Part shown: one piece after another, positions 52,918 through 64,000 of the stretch
How positions within the stretch are numbered: position 1 is the first letter of the stretch
Layout of the letters: the number at the start of each line of letters is the position of its first letter
Assembly (NCBI GenBank): GCA_942490645.1
Contig: CALNXN010000010.1
Location: 558,001 to 622,000, forward strand
Origin: CALNXN01 sp942490645
GTDB taxonomy: Bacteria; Pseudomonadota; Alphaproteobacteria; Rhodobacterales; Rhodobacteraceae
Length of the DNA stretch: 64,000 nt
Direction: 5' to 3'
The notes under the pieces: model-generated
The model's database searches: none
What the model was told of the DNA's origin: nothing
What the model saw: the letters and a program-made list of their open reading frames with translations, nothing else
Position numbers and translations under genes: made by a program

Positions 52918-52939
52918 CCATCAGATCATTTGCGTCAGA

Positions 52940-53545
52940 TCAGCGGCGCGCGGTTCCTACCAGCGCCCAGACGGTCGGCAACATCAAAGCAGCCAACACC
53001 AGTTTGAGCGCATCGCCTGCCAGAAATGGCGTCAGACCCCATGCGACAATGGGCTTGTCCCAGCCGTAAAGCTGACCCAGCCACAAAAGACCCGGCACAT
53101 AAATCAGCGCATTGCCGATCAACATCGCCAGCGCCATCCACAAAACCGAACGGTCCCAACCCCGCGTGCTCAACTGCCCCAAAACCAGCACTGCAAGCAC
53201 ATACCCGATCAGGTATCCACCCGTGCCGCCCAGCATATAGCTTAGTCCCGCAGCCTCCGCCGAGGAGCCCGCAAAGACGTCAAACCCGGCGGCCCCGACA
53301 ATCAGATAAGCCACCATCGTCACCAGCCCTAGGCGCGAGCCATAGGCCGCACCGATCGTCAGCACCGCAAATGTGCCCATTGTGATCGGCACCGGGCTGG
53401 GCCACATCGGCAGCTTGATCTTGGCGGCCAGCGCCAAGAGCAACACGCCCGCGACGACAAGCACAATCTGTTTGACGCGCAGCGCAGCACCCGTGGTGGG
53501 CCCAACGGCTTGAAACAGGGTCGGGTTTCGAAGGGCAGTAGACAT
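52940..53545 (-). CDS. bioY: Biotin transporter substrate-binding component BioY
   Basis: A 201-residue membrane protein with about six helices. The S-component marks are KIKLPMWPSPVPITMGTFAV at the start, GSRLGLVTMVAYLIVGAAGF-type helices, YMLGGTGGYLIGYVLA and GNALIYVPGLLWLGQLYG. It binds biotin for import, with or without the ECF ATPases, which are not in the window. The true start is ATG 53545 (MSTALRNPT); an in-frame TTG two codons upstream is not used. Confidence 0.93.
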   Translation of the reverse strand: MSTALRNPTLFQAVGPTTGAALRVKQIVLVVAGVLLLALAAKIKLPMWPSPVPITMGTFAVLTIGAAYGSRLGLVTMVAYLIVGAAGFDVFAGSSAEAAGLSYMLGGTGGYLIGYVLAVLVLGQLSTRGWDRSVLWMALAMLIGNALIYVPGLLWLGQLYGWDKPIVAWGLTPFLAGDALKLVLAALMLPTVWALVGTARR

Positions 53546-53734
53546 AAGCAATATTCCTGTTGATTGTCTTTGTTTTCAAGTTGATGCCGCAGTTGCACAA
53601 CCGCTGCAAGACCAAATTGACTGAACTCGGCCGACTGAGTTTGCCAATCGCCTATTGATCTGGATCATGTCGCGCACCCCGGCGTCCAAGGTACCAACAA
53701 GCTGAACAGTTTTTCTCAGCCAAGGAGGCGCAGC

Positions 53735-53992
53735 ATGGGCTTGTTTCGTAAAATGTCGGTGAGCACCGATCTGGTGAATGGCATGTCGGACCGGTTGGAC
53801 GCTGGCCTCGTCGACGCGGTCATCCGCAATCCCGAAGCGATGGCGCAGGAGTACCGCGCAATGGTGCTCAGGTGCTCCACATGCTCTCAGCAAGACGCCT
53901 GTACCAAATTGCAAGCCACGCATGATCACCTCGATCATGCGCCGGAGTATTGCCTCAACAAGGCAGAACTGACTGCCCGCTCCAAACCCTGA
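53735..53992 (+). CDS. DUF6455 family small cysteine protein
   Basis: An 85-residue protein with a helical N-terminal half and four cysteines in CSTCSQQDACTKLQA and YCLNKAE, the DUF6455 pattern of Rhodobacterales. The cysteines could hold a metal or an iron-sulfur cluster, which is inference. A strong AAGGAGG site lies eight bases before the ATG. It has no partner in the immediate neighbourhood and converges with the DUF6314 gene. Confidence 0.75.
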   Translation: MGLFRKMSVSTDLVNGMSDRLDAGLVDAVIRNPEAMAQEYRAMVLRCSTCSQQDACTKLQATHDHLDHAPEYCLNKAELTARSKP

Positions 53993-53995
53993 TCC

Positions 53996-54403
53996 TCATG
54001 CTCTGCGATACAGCGACGTCATCCGGTAGGCTTTGCGCGGACCGGCTACGGCCCATGTCACGCTGAATTCCGGCCAAGCGCCGAAATCATACTGTCCGTC
54101 GTATTGATCGGGCGCGCACCAATGTGATGCGACGCCTCCCGCCGCTGGCACCTGATGGAAAAACCGCCCGTCCGAAAACCAGACAGTCAGATCGTCTTTC
54201 CACGTATACTTTTGTCGCGCTTCAATCGGAGCGGCATCGGCAACCGTGATGGTGCCAGTCTCGGCATAGGCCATGCCGCCCTGCACCCAACGCCACACCG
54301 CATGCCCCACGAAACGCGCCACCGTTCCATCGTCATGTGTGATGCGTCGCTCCAGCAGCCATTCGCCCTCGAAATCGGCCAAAGAGCGCGGCTCAATCGG
54401 CAT
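53996..54403 (-). CDS. DUF6314 family protein
   Basis: A 135-residue predicted beta-barrel protein of lipocalin/heme-binding-like shape: LADFEGEWLLERRITHDDGT, GHAVWRWVQGGMAYAETG, LTVWFSDGRFFHQVPAAGGV and VTWAVAGPRKAYRMTSLYRR. The family is common in roseobacters and has no known function. Start ATG 54403 overlaps the end of the upstream small secreted-protein gene by 11 bases; ATG 54424 is an alternative. Confidence 0.75.
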   Translation of the reverse strand: MPIEPRSLADFEGEWLLERRITHDDGTVARFVGHAVWRWVQGGMAYAETGTITVADAAPIEARQKYTWKDDLTVWFSDGRFFHQVPAAGGVASHWCAPDQYDGQYDFGAWPEFSVTWAVAGPRKAYRMTSLYRRA

Positions 54404-54725
54404 AGGTCGCTTCGGTGATGTCATCGCCCGCACCCACAAATCGCAGCGTATCGCCCAGACGCTCCAACCCGTAGCACGCCCATAAGTCAGACGGCGGCCA
54501 TTGGCTGCAATACTGATCGCCCTGCACGCGCCAATATCCCCAACTGTCAGCACCCGCATTATAGAGCGTACGACCAGAGGCTCGGAAGTCCTGCCATGCG
54601 GTCGCATAGGCCAGTTTGCGCCCTTCAAGGGCCGTGCGTACCTCATCGCCCGTCAGCCGCTCCCAAGTGTCCGCCCCTGCGGCCAATGGCAGCAAAAGCG
54701 CCAATCCCAGTGCTGCCAGTCTCAT
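54393..54725 (-). CDS. Small secreted protein
   Basis: A 110-residue protein with a signal peptide (LAALGLALLLPLAAGADT) and a short domain (GDEVRTALEGRKLAYATAWQ, GRTLYNAGADSWGYWRVQGD) containing two cysteines (QYCSQWPPSDLWACYGLE) likely to form a disulphide. Proteins with this 'WGxWxV...YCSxWPP' pattern are common in roseobacters, but their role is unknown to me. It overlaps the DUF6314 gene and is divergent from purB. Confidence 0.75.
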   Translation of the reverse strand: MRLAALGLALLLPLAAGADTWERLTGDEVRTALEGRKLAYATAWQDFRASGRTLYNAGADSWGYWRVQGDQYCSQWPPSDLWACYGLERLGDTLRFVGAGDDITEATYAD

Positions 54726-54809
54726 TTGCGCGGCCTCGTGCCTTGTGATGGGTCGGCCCGCAGTTTATGAGCCGGGCAAGACAAAGAACAGACACGAAAA
54801 GGTGTGCCG

Positions 54810-56123
54810 ATGATCCCTCGCTATTCCCGCCCCGATATGGTCGCCATCTGGTCACCGGAGACAAAATTCCGCATCTGGTACGAGATCGAGGCACATGCCT
54901 GTGACGCGATGGCCGATCTGGGTGTCATACCGCGCGAAAACGCCGACGCGGTGTGGAAAGCCAAGGACGTCGAATTCGACGTGGCCCGCATCGACGAGAT
55001 CGAGGCCGTGACCAAGCATGACGTCATCGCCTTTCTGACCCATCTGGCCGAACATGTCGGCAGTGACGAGGCACGCTTTGTGCATCAGGGCATGACATCG
55101 TCGGATGTGCTGGACACCTGCCTGAACGTGCAGCTTGTGCGCGCCGCGGATATCCTGATTGCCGACATGCAGGGGCTTCTGGCCGCGCTGAAGACCCGCG
55201 CGATGGAACACAAAGACACGCTGCGCGTCGGACGCTCGCATGGGATTCACGCCGAGCCAACGACCATGGGCCTCACCTTTGCGCGCTTTTACGCAGAGAT
55301 GGACCGCAACCTGACCCGCCTGCGCACCGCGCGCGCGGAAATCGCAACGGGCGCCATCTCTGGTGCTGTCGGCACCTTCGCCAACATCGACCCGCGCGTG
55401 GAAGAGCACGTCTGCGCCCAACTGGGTCTGACACCGGAACCTATCAGCACGCAAGTCATCCCGCGCGACCGGCATGCCGCCTTTTTCGCGACCCTTGGCG
55501 TGATCGCGTCCTCCGTGGAAAACGTTGCCGTGGAAATACGCCACATGCAGCGCACCGAAGTGCTGGAAGGGGCGGAGTTCTTTTCGATGGGTCAAAAAGG
55601 CTCCTCAGCGATGCCGCACAAGAAGAACCCGGTGCTGACGGAAAACCTCACCGGGCTTGCGCGTCTGGTGCGTATGGCCGTGATCCCTGCGATGGAGAAC
55701 GTGGCCCTTTGGCATGAACGCGACATCTCTCACAGCTCGGTGGAACGCATGATCGGGCCCGATGCGACCATCACGCTGGACTTCGCCTTGGCGCGTCTGA
55801 CCGGCGTGATCGAAAAGATGCTGATCTTTCCAGACAACATGCTGGACAACATGAACAAATTCCCAGGTCTGGTGATGAGTCAGCGGGTGCTTTTGGCTCT
55901 GACCCAGGCCGGTGTCAGCCGTGAAGACGCCTATGCGATGGTCCAGCGCAACGCGCTGAAGGTTTGGGAGCATCGGACGGATTTCAAAGAGGAATTGTTG
56001 GCGGATGAAGAAGTCTGCGCCGCTTTGCCAAAAGCAGAGATCGAAGAGAAATTCGACATGAGCTATCACACCAAGCACGTCGATACGATCTTTGCGCGCG
56101 TGTTCAAGGATGCCGCCGAATAA
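54810..56123 (+). CDS. purB: Adenylosuccinate lyase
   Basis: A 437-residue fumarase-superfamily enzyme acting twice in purine synthesis (on SAICAR and on adenylosuccinate). Signature GSSAMPHKKNPVLTENLTGL carries the catalytic Ser loop; TSSDVLDTCLNVQLV and GRSHGIHAEPTTMG (general base His) are also present. ATG 54810 is used, since MIPRYSRPDMVAIWS is the family start; a GTG two codons before is possible. AAAGGTG lies just upstream. It is not next to other pur genes. Confidence 0.97.
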   Translation: MIPRYSRPDMVAIWSPETKFRIWYEIEAHACDAMADLGVIPRENADAVWKAKDVEFDVARIDEIEAVTKHDVIAFLTHLAEHVGSDEARFVHQGMTSSDVLDTCLNVQLVRAADILIADMQGLLAALKTRAMEHKDTLRVGRSHGIHAEPTTMGLTFARFYAEMDRNLTRLRTARAEIATGAISGAVGTFANIDPRVEEHVCAQLGLTPEPISTQVIPRDRHAAFFATLGVIASSVENVAVEIRHMQRTEVLEGAEFFSMGQKGSSAMPHKKNPVLTENLTGLARLVRMAVIPAMENVALWHERDISHSSVERMIGPDATITLDFALARLTGVIEKMLIFPDNMLDNMNKFPGLVMSQRVLLALTQAGVSREDAYAMVQRNALKVWEHRTDFKEELLADEEVCAALPKAEIEEKFDMSYHTKHVDTIFARVFKDAAE

Positions 56124-56234
56124 TCGCCCAAAGACAAGGCGCAGCACCCGCGTCGACAATTGTATACCGCGATTTGTGTTGACCCATGGTCAGTCACTGC
56201 TACTTTCGAGGGTATAAACACAAGGAGAACTGCA

Positions 56235-56393
56235 ATGACGATCAAGACTTTGGCCGCCGCAGTGGCCCTCACCGTTCTGCCCACATTGTCGCTGGCGATG
56301 GGCTGCAACTATGACAAACAAGCCTCCATGTCCTGCGCAGATGGCACAAAATTTGACGCAGCTTCCGGCACTTGCGTCGCTGTAACCAGCTGA
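56235..56393 (+). CDS. Small secreted peptide with a cysteine motif
   Basis: A 52-residue protein with a signal peptide (TLAAAVALTVLPTLSLA) and a mature part of about 30 residues with three cysteines (GCNYDKQASMSCADGTKFDA, GTCVAVTS). AGGAGA lies just upstream. The C-terminal stretch SCADGTKFDAASGTCV parallels ACKGAQVYDEKTKTCV in the next gene, so the two may share a module. It is too short for the usual gene finders. Confidence 0.7.
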   Translation: MTIKTLAAAVALTVLPTLSLAMGCNYDKQASMSCADGTKFDAASGTCVAVTS

Positions 56394-56506
56394 TTTTCGG
56401 CTCTTTCGGTTTGATTATGCGGTCACCTAAGTGTGATCGCATGATTGCTTTTGGGGCTCAGGTTTTCCCGTATACTCGTTTCATATTTATCAGGAGGTTC
56501 TCCCCA

Positions 56507-57031
56507 ATGCGTTTCATTTTGTCTGCTGTGGCCATAGCCCTGCCCGCCGTTGCATTTGCAGCTGGTGGCGGTGACGAAACAGCACCGCCCAAGCCCGCCA
56601 GCGCCTGCAAGGGGGCACAGGTCTATGATGAAAAGACCAAGACCTGCGTCAATCCACAGGAAAGCAACCTGCAGATCGAACAGCTTTATGAGACCGTGCG
56701 CCAACTGGCCTATGCGGGCCGCTACAATGACGCGCAGGTCGTGTTGGCTGCAATGCCGGAGAACGATGATCGTCGCCTGACCTACATGGGCTTTACCGAG
56801 CGCAAGATGGGCAATATCGACACCGCGATGGCCTTCTATTCCCGCGCAATCGTGCAAAACCCCGGCAATATTCTGGCTCGGTCCTACATGGGCCAAGGGC
56901 TTGTCGAACAAGGCGAAATCGCGCAGGCGATTGCTCAATTACGCGCCATTCGGGACCATGGTGGCACTGGCACTTGGGCAGAGACATCTTTGCGCACGGC
57001 CATCGCAACAGGAACGACCTACAACTACTGA
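56507..57031 (+). CDS. Periplasmic TPR protein with a cysteine motif
   Basis: A 174-residue protein: signal peptide (LSAVAIALPAVAFA), a short ACKGAQVYDEKTKTCVNPQE module with two cysteines, then about three tetratricopeptide-like repeats (QLYETVRQLAYAGRYNDAQV, TERKMGNIDTAMAFYSRAIV, GQGLVEQGEIAQAIAQLRAI). A perfect AGGAGG is nine bases before ATG 56507. It probably binds a protein partner in the periplasm. The partner is not evident from the neighbours. Confidence 0.85.
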   Translation: MRFILSAVAIALPAVAFAAGGGDETAPPKPASACKGAQVYDEKTKTCVNPQESNLQIEQLYETVRQLAYAGRYNDAQVVLAAMPENDDRRLTYMGFTERKMGNIDTAMAFYSRAIVQNPGNILARSYMGQGLVEQGEIAQAIAQLRAIRDHGGTGTWAETSLRTAIATGTTYNY

Positions 57032-57094
57032 TTTCAGCGATATCTTAATCTTTGTCTGCCACGTTGGAACCAAGTCCAACAAAGGCAGACAGAG

Positions 57095-58162
57095 ATGACA
57101 GATATGGTTCCTTTGGCGTCCCTTCCCGCGCCCGCTGGAATGGGTGGCTCCGCATCCCCCAAACGCCTGAGCAGAAAGGCCAAAGCGGCGATTGTCGTGC
57201 GTCTTTTGCTGAACGAAGGGGCGGATATCCCACTCGAAGATCTACCAGAGGAATTGCAGGCGCAACTGACCCATCAGATGGGGTCTATGCGATTTGTCGA
57301 TCGCGATACGCTGTCGCTGGTGGTCAACGAATTTGCCGAAGAACTGGATAGTATCGGACTGTCTTTCACGGGCGGCATCGCGGGCGCGCTTGAGGCATTG
57401 GACGGCCGCATTTCCAAGCAGACCGCCGCGCGCTTGCGCAAAGAGGCTGGCGTGCGACAATACGGCGACCCTTGGGCACGCATCGCCGACATGAGCCTCG
57501 AGACGCTGTTGCCGGTATTGCAGACCGAAAGCACCGAAGTGGCCGCTGTCCTGCTCTCAAAGATCGACGTGCGCAAGGCGGCAGAGTTGTTGGGTAAATT
57601 GCCGGGACCGGAGGCGCGGCGCATCACCTATGCTGTGTCTCTCACCAATGCGGTCACGCCTGATGCTGTCGACCGGATCGGCCTGTCGCTGGCCGGGCAA
57701 TTGGATGCACAACCCCTATCCGCGTTCGACAATGGCCCGGTGGAACGTGTGGGCGCGATTCTCAATTCCACCACCAGCCTGACACGCGACGACGTGTTGG
57801 AAGGTCTCGATGAAACCGACGCGGGTTTTGCCAATCTTGTGCGCAAGGCAATCTTTACCTTCGCGAATATCCCGCAACGGATTGCGGCACGCGATATTCC
57901 GCGTGTGGTGCGCGAAATTGATCCCGACGCGTTGCTCAAAGCGCTCGCGGGTGCGGAAGCGATGGGGCTGAAGGCCTCTGCCGACTATATCCTCGAAAAC
58001 ATGTCTGGACGTATGGCCGACCAGTTGCGCGAAGACGTCGAAGGTTTGGATCCGCTCAAACCCGCAGACGTCGATGAGGCCATGTCGCAAATCGTGACCG
58101 CGATCCGCGAGATGGAAGCAAACGGCGATCTGTTGATGGTGGTCGATGACGACCCTGATTGA
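57095..58162 (+). CDS. fliG: Flagellar motor switch protein FliG
   Basis: A 355-residue FliG that links the MS ring to the C ring and bears the torque helix. The N-terminal domain (RKAKAAIVVRLLLNEGADIP), middle domain and the C-terminal signature FTFANIPQRIAARDIPRVVR with charged torque residues and EDVEGLDPLKPADVDEAMSQ are all visible. It is slightly longer than average at the N-terminus. It stands alone, far from other flagellar genes, as in several roseobacters. No flagellar promoter was identified. Confidence 0.9.
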   Translation: MTDMVPLASLPAPAGMGGSASPKRLSRKAKAAIVVRLLLNEGADIPLEDLPEELQAQLTHQMGSMRFVDRDTLSLVVNEFAEELDSIGLSFTGGIAGALEALDGRISKQTAARLRKEAGVRQYGDPWARIADMSLETLLPVLQTESTEVAAVLLSKIDVRKAAELLGKLPGPEARRITYAVSLTNAVTPDAVDRIGLSLAGQLDAQPLSAFDNGPVERVGAILNSTTSLTRDDVLEGLDETDAGFANLVRKAIFTFANIPQRIAARDIPRVVREIDPDALLKALAGAEAMGLKASADYILENMSGRMADQLREDVEGLDPLKPADVDEAMSQIVTAIREMEANGDLLMVVDDDPD

Positions 58163-58409
58163 CGCCGCGCGCGAAGGGAGCCAATCGATCACGCCCCCGC
58201 ACCTTCAGATCCCTGACCTTTAGACTTCGCGTTTGGCAGCACGGCTCTTGATGGCGGCCGCTCCTATTTCAACCGAACACATGCGACCCTGCAAACGGTA
58301 TGCAGTGCTCCGAACAGATGCAAAAATCACCGCACCCTTCGCCCTTTCGCATTGTTTGAAACGCCTCCCCCCACTGGACAGGACCACACCCGCTGCCTAA
58401 GGCTTGGAC

Positions 58410-59312
58410 ATGGTCTCTCCTCCTCTCCCGCCCATCGTGACATCCGCCGCGCCAGACACGGCACCCTTGCGGGCCATACTGTTGGCGATCGGCGCGGTCT
58501 TTTGCTTTTCCGCTATGGATGCCACCGTCAAAGCGGTCAGCACTGAGATTGGCGTCTTGCCGGCAATGTGGGCGCGGTATGCTGGCCAAATGGTGATCGT
58601 TATCGTTCTGATCGCACCCCGGCTGACATCTGTGGTCAAAACCAATTACCTCGGCCTGCAGGTGTTGCGGTCCATACTGTTGATGTCCGCGACCTTCTTT
58701 TTCTTCTCGGGCATTTCGCGCATCGGGCTGGCCGAGGCCGCGGCCGTGATGAACATCAACCCAGTGCTGATTGCGCTGGGTGCCGCGGTGTTTCTGGGCG
58801 AGCGCATGGGTCAAAGGCGTATTGTGGCCATCGCATTTGCCATGATCGGGGCGTTGATCGTGATCCGCCCTGGCACGGGGGCCTTTGCGCCGGCCGCTCT
58901 TTATCCTTTGGCGGCCGCGGCCTGCTTTGCGACCTATACGCTGATCACACGCAAAGTCGGCCCGGATGAGGATGTCTGGACCTCCCTTTTCTACACCGGG
59001 CTGGTCGGGTCAGTGTTGCTGAGCATCCTCGTGCCGTTTTTCTGGGTGCAGCCCGGGCCCAAGGAGTGGCTGCAAATGGGGCTGATTTGCGCCATCGGCA
59101 CGGCGGGACAGTTGATGTTGATCCGCGCATTGAGCGTGGCACAGGCTGGACTGCTTGCGCCGTTCAATTATTTGGGGCTGGTGTTTGCCAGCTTCTGGGG
59201 GTTCGTGATTTTCGGAGCCGTGCCAGATGCCATGACCGGTCTGGGCGCGCTTGTGATTGTGGGCGCAGGGCTTTATGTCTGGCACCGCGAGCGGCAGGCG
59301 CACGCGCGCTAG
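58410..59312 (+). CDS. EamA-family drug/metabolite transporter
   Basis: A 300-residue ten-helix membrane protein with two EamA repeats: one from about residue 20 (RAILLAIGAVFCFSAMDATV, SRIGLAEAAAVMNINPVLIA, LGERMGQRRIVAIAFAMIGA) and one from about 165 (LAAAACFATYTLITRKVG, APFNYLGLVFASFWGFVIFG). Members export amino acids, sugars or small metabolites; nothing here tells the substrate. ATG 58410 is used; a TTG six bases earlier is in frame. It is 30 bases before the acyltransferase gene, so they may be co-transcribed. Confidence 0.92.
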   Translation: MVSPPLPPIVTSAAPDTAPLRAILLAIGAVFCFSAMDATVKAVSTEIGVLPAMWARYAGQMVIVIVLIAPRLTSVVKTNYLGLQVLRSILLMSATFFFFSGISRIGLAEAAAVMNINPVLIALGAAVFLGERMGQRRIVAIAFAMIGALIVIRPGTGAFAPAALYPLAAAACFATYTLITRKVGPDEDVWTSLFYTGLVGSVLLSILVPFFWVQPGPKEWLQMGLICAIGTAGQLMLIRALSVAQAGLLAPFNYLGLVFASFWGFVIFGAVPDAMTGLGALVIVGAGLYVWHRERQAHAR

Positions 59313-59342
59313 ATTTATCCTTGCCAGGTCAGGCCTGCGACA

Positions 59343-60233
59343 ATGTCCACTCCCTCCACACCTTTTGCGCGCCGCGCGCAGCAATATCTGAGCAATCTGG
59401 TGATTGTCGGTGTGATCCGTGCAGCGCTCTTGCTGCCTTACAGCATGCGTGTCCGGACCGTGGGATGGATCGTGCGCAGGGTTTTGGGGCCGCTTGCCGG
59501 GTACAGTGCGCGTGCACTCGACAATCTGGAAATGATTTGGCCAGACCGCTCTGACGCCGACCGCAAGGCGATCGCCGCGCAGTGCCTCGACAATGTCGGG
59601 CGCACGTTCATCGAAAACTATTCCGCCCACGATTTCCCACAACGCATGGCCAGTAACACGCTGATGGGTGACGGCGTGGTACCCTTGCGCGATGCTGCGA
59701 CATCCGGCCAACCCGTCATTCTGGTGACAGGGCACTATGGAAATTACGAAGCGGTGCGCGCAGCTTTGGTGGCGCAGGGATTCAATGTGGGCGGCCTCTA
59801 TCGCAATATGACCAACCCCTATTTCAACGACCACTATGTCAAAACGATGGAAGCCTTTGGCGGGCCGGTCTTTCCACAAGGCACACGCGGCACTGCGGGG
59901 TTTGTGCGCCACCTGAAATCCGGAGGGCAGCTGGTTCTCCTGTTTGACCAGCATGTGTTTTTTGCGCCGACATTCAATTTCTTGGGCGCACCGGCACACA
60001 CAGCAACGTCGGCGGCTGAACTGGCCCTGCGCTACAATGCCCTGCTGATCCCATTCTACGGCATTCGTAAATCTGACGGTTTAAGCTTTGAAACCGTATT
60101 GGAAGCGCCCGTTCCTCACACTGACAAAATGCAGATGACACAAGCCCTGACCGACAGCCTTGCCGCGCGGGTGCGGGCCGATCCGGGCCAATGGTTCTGG
60201 GTGCACCGACGCTGGCGCGACGGAAACCCTTGA
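59343..60233 (+). CDS. LpxL/HtrB-family lipid acyltransferase
   Basis: A 296-residue inner-membrane acyltransferase with an N-terminal membrane segment (NLVIVGVIRAALLLPYSM) and the HX4E catalytic motif His131-YGNY-Glu136 in VTGHYGNYEAVRAAL. Further family marks are YRNMTNPYFNDHYVKTME and LLFDQHVFFAPTFNFLGAPA. It adds secondary acyl chains to lipid A or a related lipid in family members. It follows the EamA gene closely. The end converges with the DUF1223 gene, leaving four bases between the stops. Confidence 0.88.
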   Translation: MSTPSTPFARRAQQYLSNLVIVGVIRAALLLPYSMRVRTVGWIVRRVLGPLAGYSARALDNLEMIWPDRSDADRKAIAAQCLDNVGRTFIENYSAHDFPQRMASNTLMGDGVVPLRDAATSGQPVILVTGHYGNYEAVRAALVAQGFNVGGLYRNMTNPYFNDHYVKTMEAFGGPVFPQGTRGTAGFVRHLKSGGQLVLLFDQHVFFAPTFNFLGAPAHTATSAAELALRYNALLIPFYGIRKSDGLSFETVLEAPVPHTDKMQMTQALTDSLAARVRADPGQWFWVHRRWRDGNP

Positions 60234-60237
60234 GGGG

Positions 60238-60933
60238 TTATTTCAGACGCGCGGCCCCATAGATCGGCCCATCGCTTGGCGCTTGAATGATCACCACCAC
60301 CGGGTGATCCCCGGCCACATCGGCCGTCATGTTCAACGGTGCGCGCCCGTCCCATTCACCCAAAACAGTCCAACCTTCGGTCACATTGGCGTATTTGTAG
60401 GTGTGGCCTTTGTTTTCGCCACGGGTGATGCGGGATTCGCGCAGCGGACGATACCGCACCATGTGCACAACCATATCGCCCAGTTGCGCCTGACGTGCTT
60501 GCGCTGTGATTTGCACCTGCCCCCCTGCCCGTGTGAGGTCAATCTGCACCGGCTGCGGCGTGGCTTTATGCGCATTGATCGCATCCGACAGCTTCATCGC
60601 CTTTGCACCGACGATATCGGTTTGGCCCATCACGATCATCTGCGGCGTGTAGATAGACCGACGGCCCGCCACCCGAGCATAGGCGCGTTGACGTTGCGCA
60701 TTGCGCGGATCGGCAAATTCATCTTTCCAACCGATGTAATCCCAATAATCCACATGCAGTGCCAATGCGATTACATCAGAGCGTGCCGCCAATTCATGCA
60801 ACATCCTGTCTGCTGGCGGGCAGCTGGAACACCCTTGCGAGGTGAACAATTCCACGACAATCGGCCCCTGCTGCGCAGTGGCGGGCAACGCAGACATCAA
60901 AACAAGGGCGCAGGCGTGGATAAGTCGTTTCAT
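60238..60933 (-). CDS. DUF1223 secreted thioredoxin-like protein
   Basis: A 231-residue protein with a signal peptide (CALVLMSALPATAQQ) and a thioredoxin-fold DUF1223 domain: VELFTSQGCSSCPPADRMLH holds a CxxC pair, followed by ALHVDYWDYIGWKDEFADPR and YTPQMIVMGQ with the cis-proline loop. A redox role in the periplasm is likely from the CxxC; the partner is unknown. It is divergent from acnA with 220 bases between. Confidence 0.92.
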   Translation of the reverse strand: MKRLIHACALVLMSALPATAQQGPIVVELFTSQGCSSCPPADRMLHELAARSDVIALALHVDYWDYIGWKDEFADPRNAQRQRAYARVAGRRSIYTPQMIVMGQTDIVGAKAMKLSDAINAHKATPQPVQIDLTRAGGQVQITAQARQAQLGDMVVHMVRYRPLRESRITRGENKGHTYKYANVTEGWTVLGEWDGRAPLNMTADVAGDHPVVVIIQAPSDGPIYGAARLK

Positions 60934-61157
60934 GTGATTCTCAACAGCAGGATTATTGCGGACCTGACCTACCTAATCGCACTGGGTTGTAATGACCAAT
61001 CAACGTTTCTTGAAAGCAGGACAAAAGATCGCAGCGGATTTTCGGTACACAATGGTATACAAAGTCGAAAAACACCTCTAAAGGGAAGTGAATCGCTGCC
61101 ATTCCTAGTGTAAGGTTTGTGCAGATTGTCAGCCACACCAGTCATGGGAGCCACCCG

Positions 61158-63922
<2,765 letters not shown>

Positions 63923-63923
<1 letters not shown>

Positions 63924-64000
63924 TGCGGGTCGCGCTGGTCACGGGTGGTGCGCGCGGCATAGGCCGCGCCATCGCAAGTGATCTGGCGCGCGACAGCCGC
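63923..64000 (+). CDS. Short-chain dehydrogenase/reductase, N-terminus only
   Basis: The first 26 codons run off the right edge. From a GTG that overlaps the acnA stop (TAGTG) the product reads MRVALVTGGARGIGRAIASD, with the TGGxxGIG nucleotide-binding motif of SDR enzymes. Overlap with acnA implies co-translation, which is unusual for this pair. The substrate cannot be judged from this fragment. Confidence 0.8.

Overview
The window is high-GC alphaproteobacterial chromosome. It most likely comes from a marine member of the roseobacter group (Rhodobacterales). The evidence is an RcGTA-type gene transfer agent cluster, the DMSP lyase gene dddP, a VPLPA-CTERM surface protein, several small rhodobacteral families (DUF6455, DUF6314) and a lone fliG. 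I did not assign a genus. No rRNA and no CRISPR array were seen; one tRNA (Leu, anticodon UAG) is present.

Region 1 (1-10.9 kb, minus strand) is a complete, syntenic gene transfer agent cluster running g1, g2, g3, g3.5, a secreted-protein gene, g4 to g10, g10.1 and g11 to g15 (g15 cut by the window edge). By hand reconstruction, ten of the genes (g2, g5, g6, g7, g8, g10, g11, g12, g13, g14) carry about 30 one-base frameshifts, and g11 also has a stop at codon 7. About 24 of the shifts read as +1 insertions. g1, g3, g3.5, g4, g9, g10.1 and the secreted-protein gene are open. Outside this cluster only an integrase remnant is broken. The cluster is either a dying GTA or a locally poor stretch of assembly; the insertion bias makes the second possibility serious.

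Region 2 (11-20.8 kb) holds fatty-acid synthesis genes fabD-fabG-acpP, then a GNAT gene, fabF and mltG, all on the minus strand. A cytochrome b561-YceI fusion facing a stand-alone YceI gene follows, then the ribosomal operon rpsF-rpsR-rplI. Region 3 (20.8-30.6 kb) is mixed: a nucleotidyltransferase, a DUF4329 lipoprotein, trigger factor, a secreted PilJ-type protein, a broken P4-type integrase, a rhodanese coupled to a chemoreceptor, tRNA-Leu and a Hint-domain protein.

Region 4 (30.5-34.2 kb) has the NAD(P)HX repair gene divergent from glnB-glnA. Region 5 (34.4-40.4 kb) has a VPLPA-CTERM protein and an unusual envelope locus: two membrane-anchored proteins of similar layout flank an MltB-like lytic transglycosylase. 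Region 6 (40.5-52.8 kb) has dddP divergent from a heme-dependent N-demethylase family gene, a second chemoreceptor with a small membrane partner, an outer-membrane porin overlapping a NylB-like hydrolase, an N-carbamoylputrescine amidase, a lipoprotein paired with a lysozyme-like protein, and a hydrolase-OsmC fusion. Region 7 (52.9-64 kb) has bioY, purB, two small secreted proteins sharing a cysteine motif, fliG, an EamA exporter, an LpxL/HtrB-like acyltransferase, a DUF1223 protein, acnA and the start of an SDR gene.

The best leads are the lesion pattern of the GTA cluster, the promoter/mini-ORF/hairpin leader in front of GTA g1, the paired anchored proteins around the transglycosylase, the lipoprotein-lysozyme pair, and the repeat elements between dddP and its divergent neighbour.
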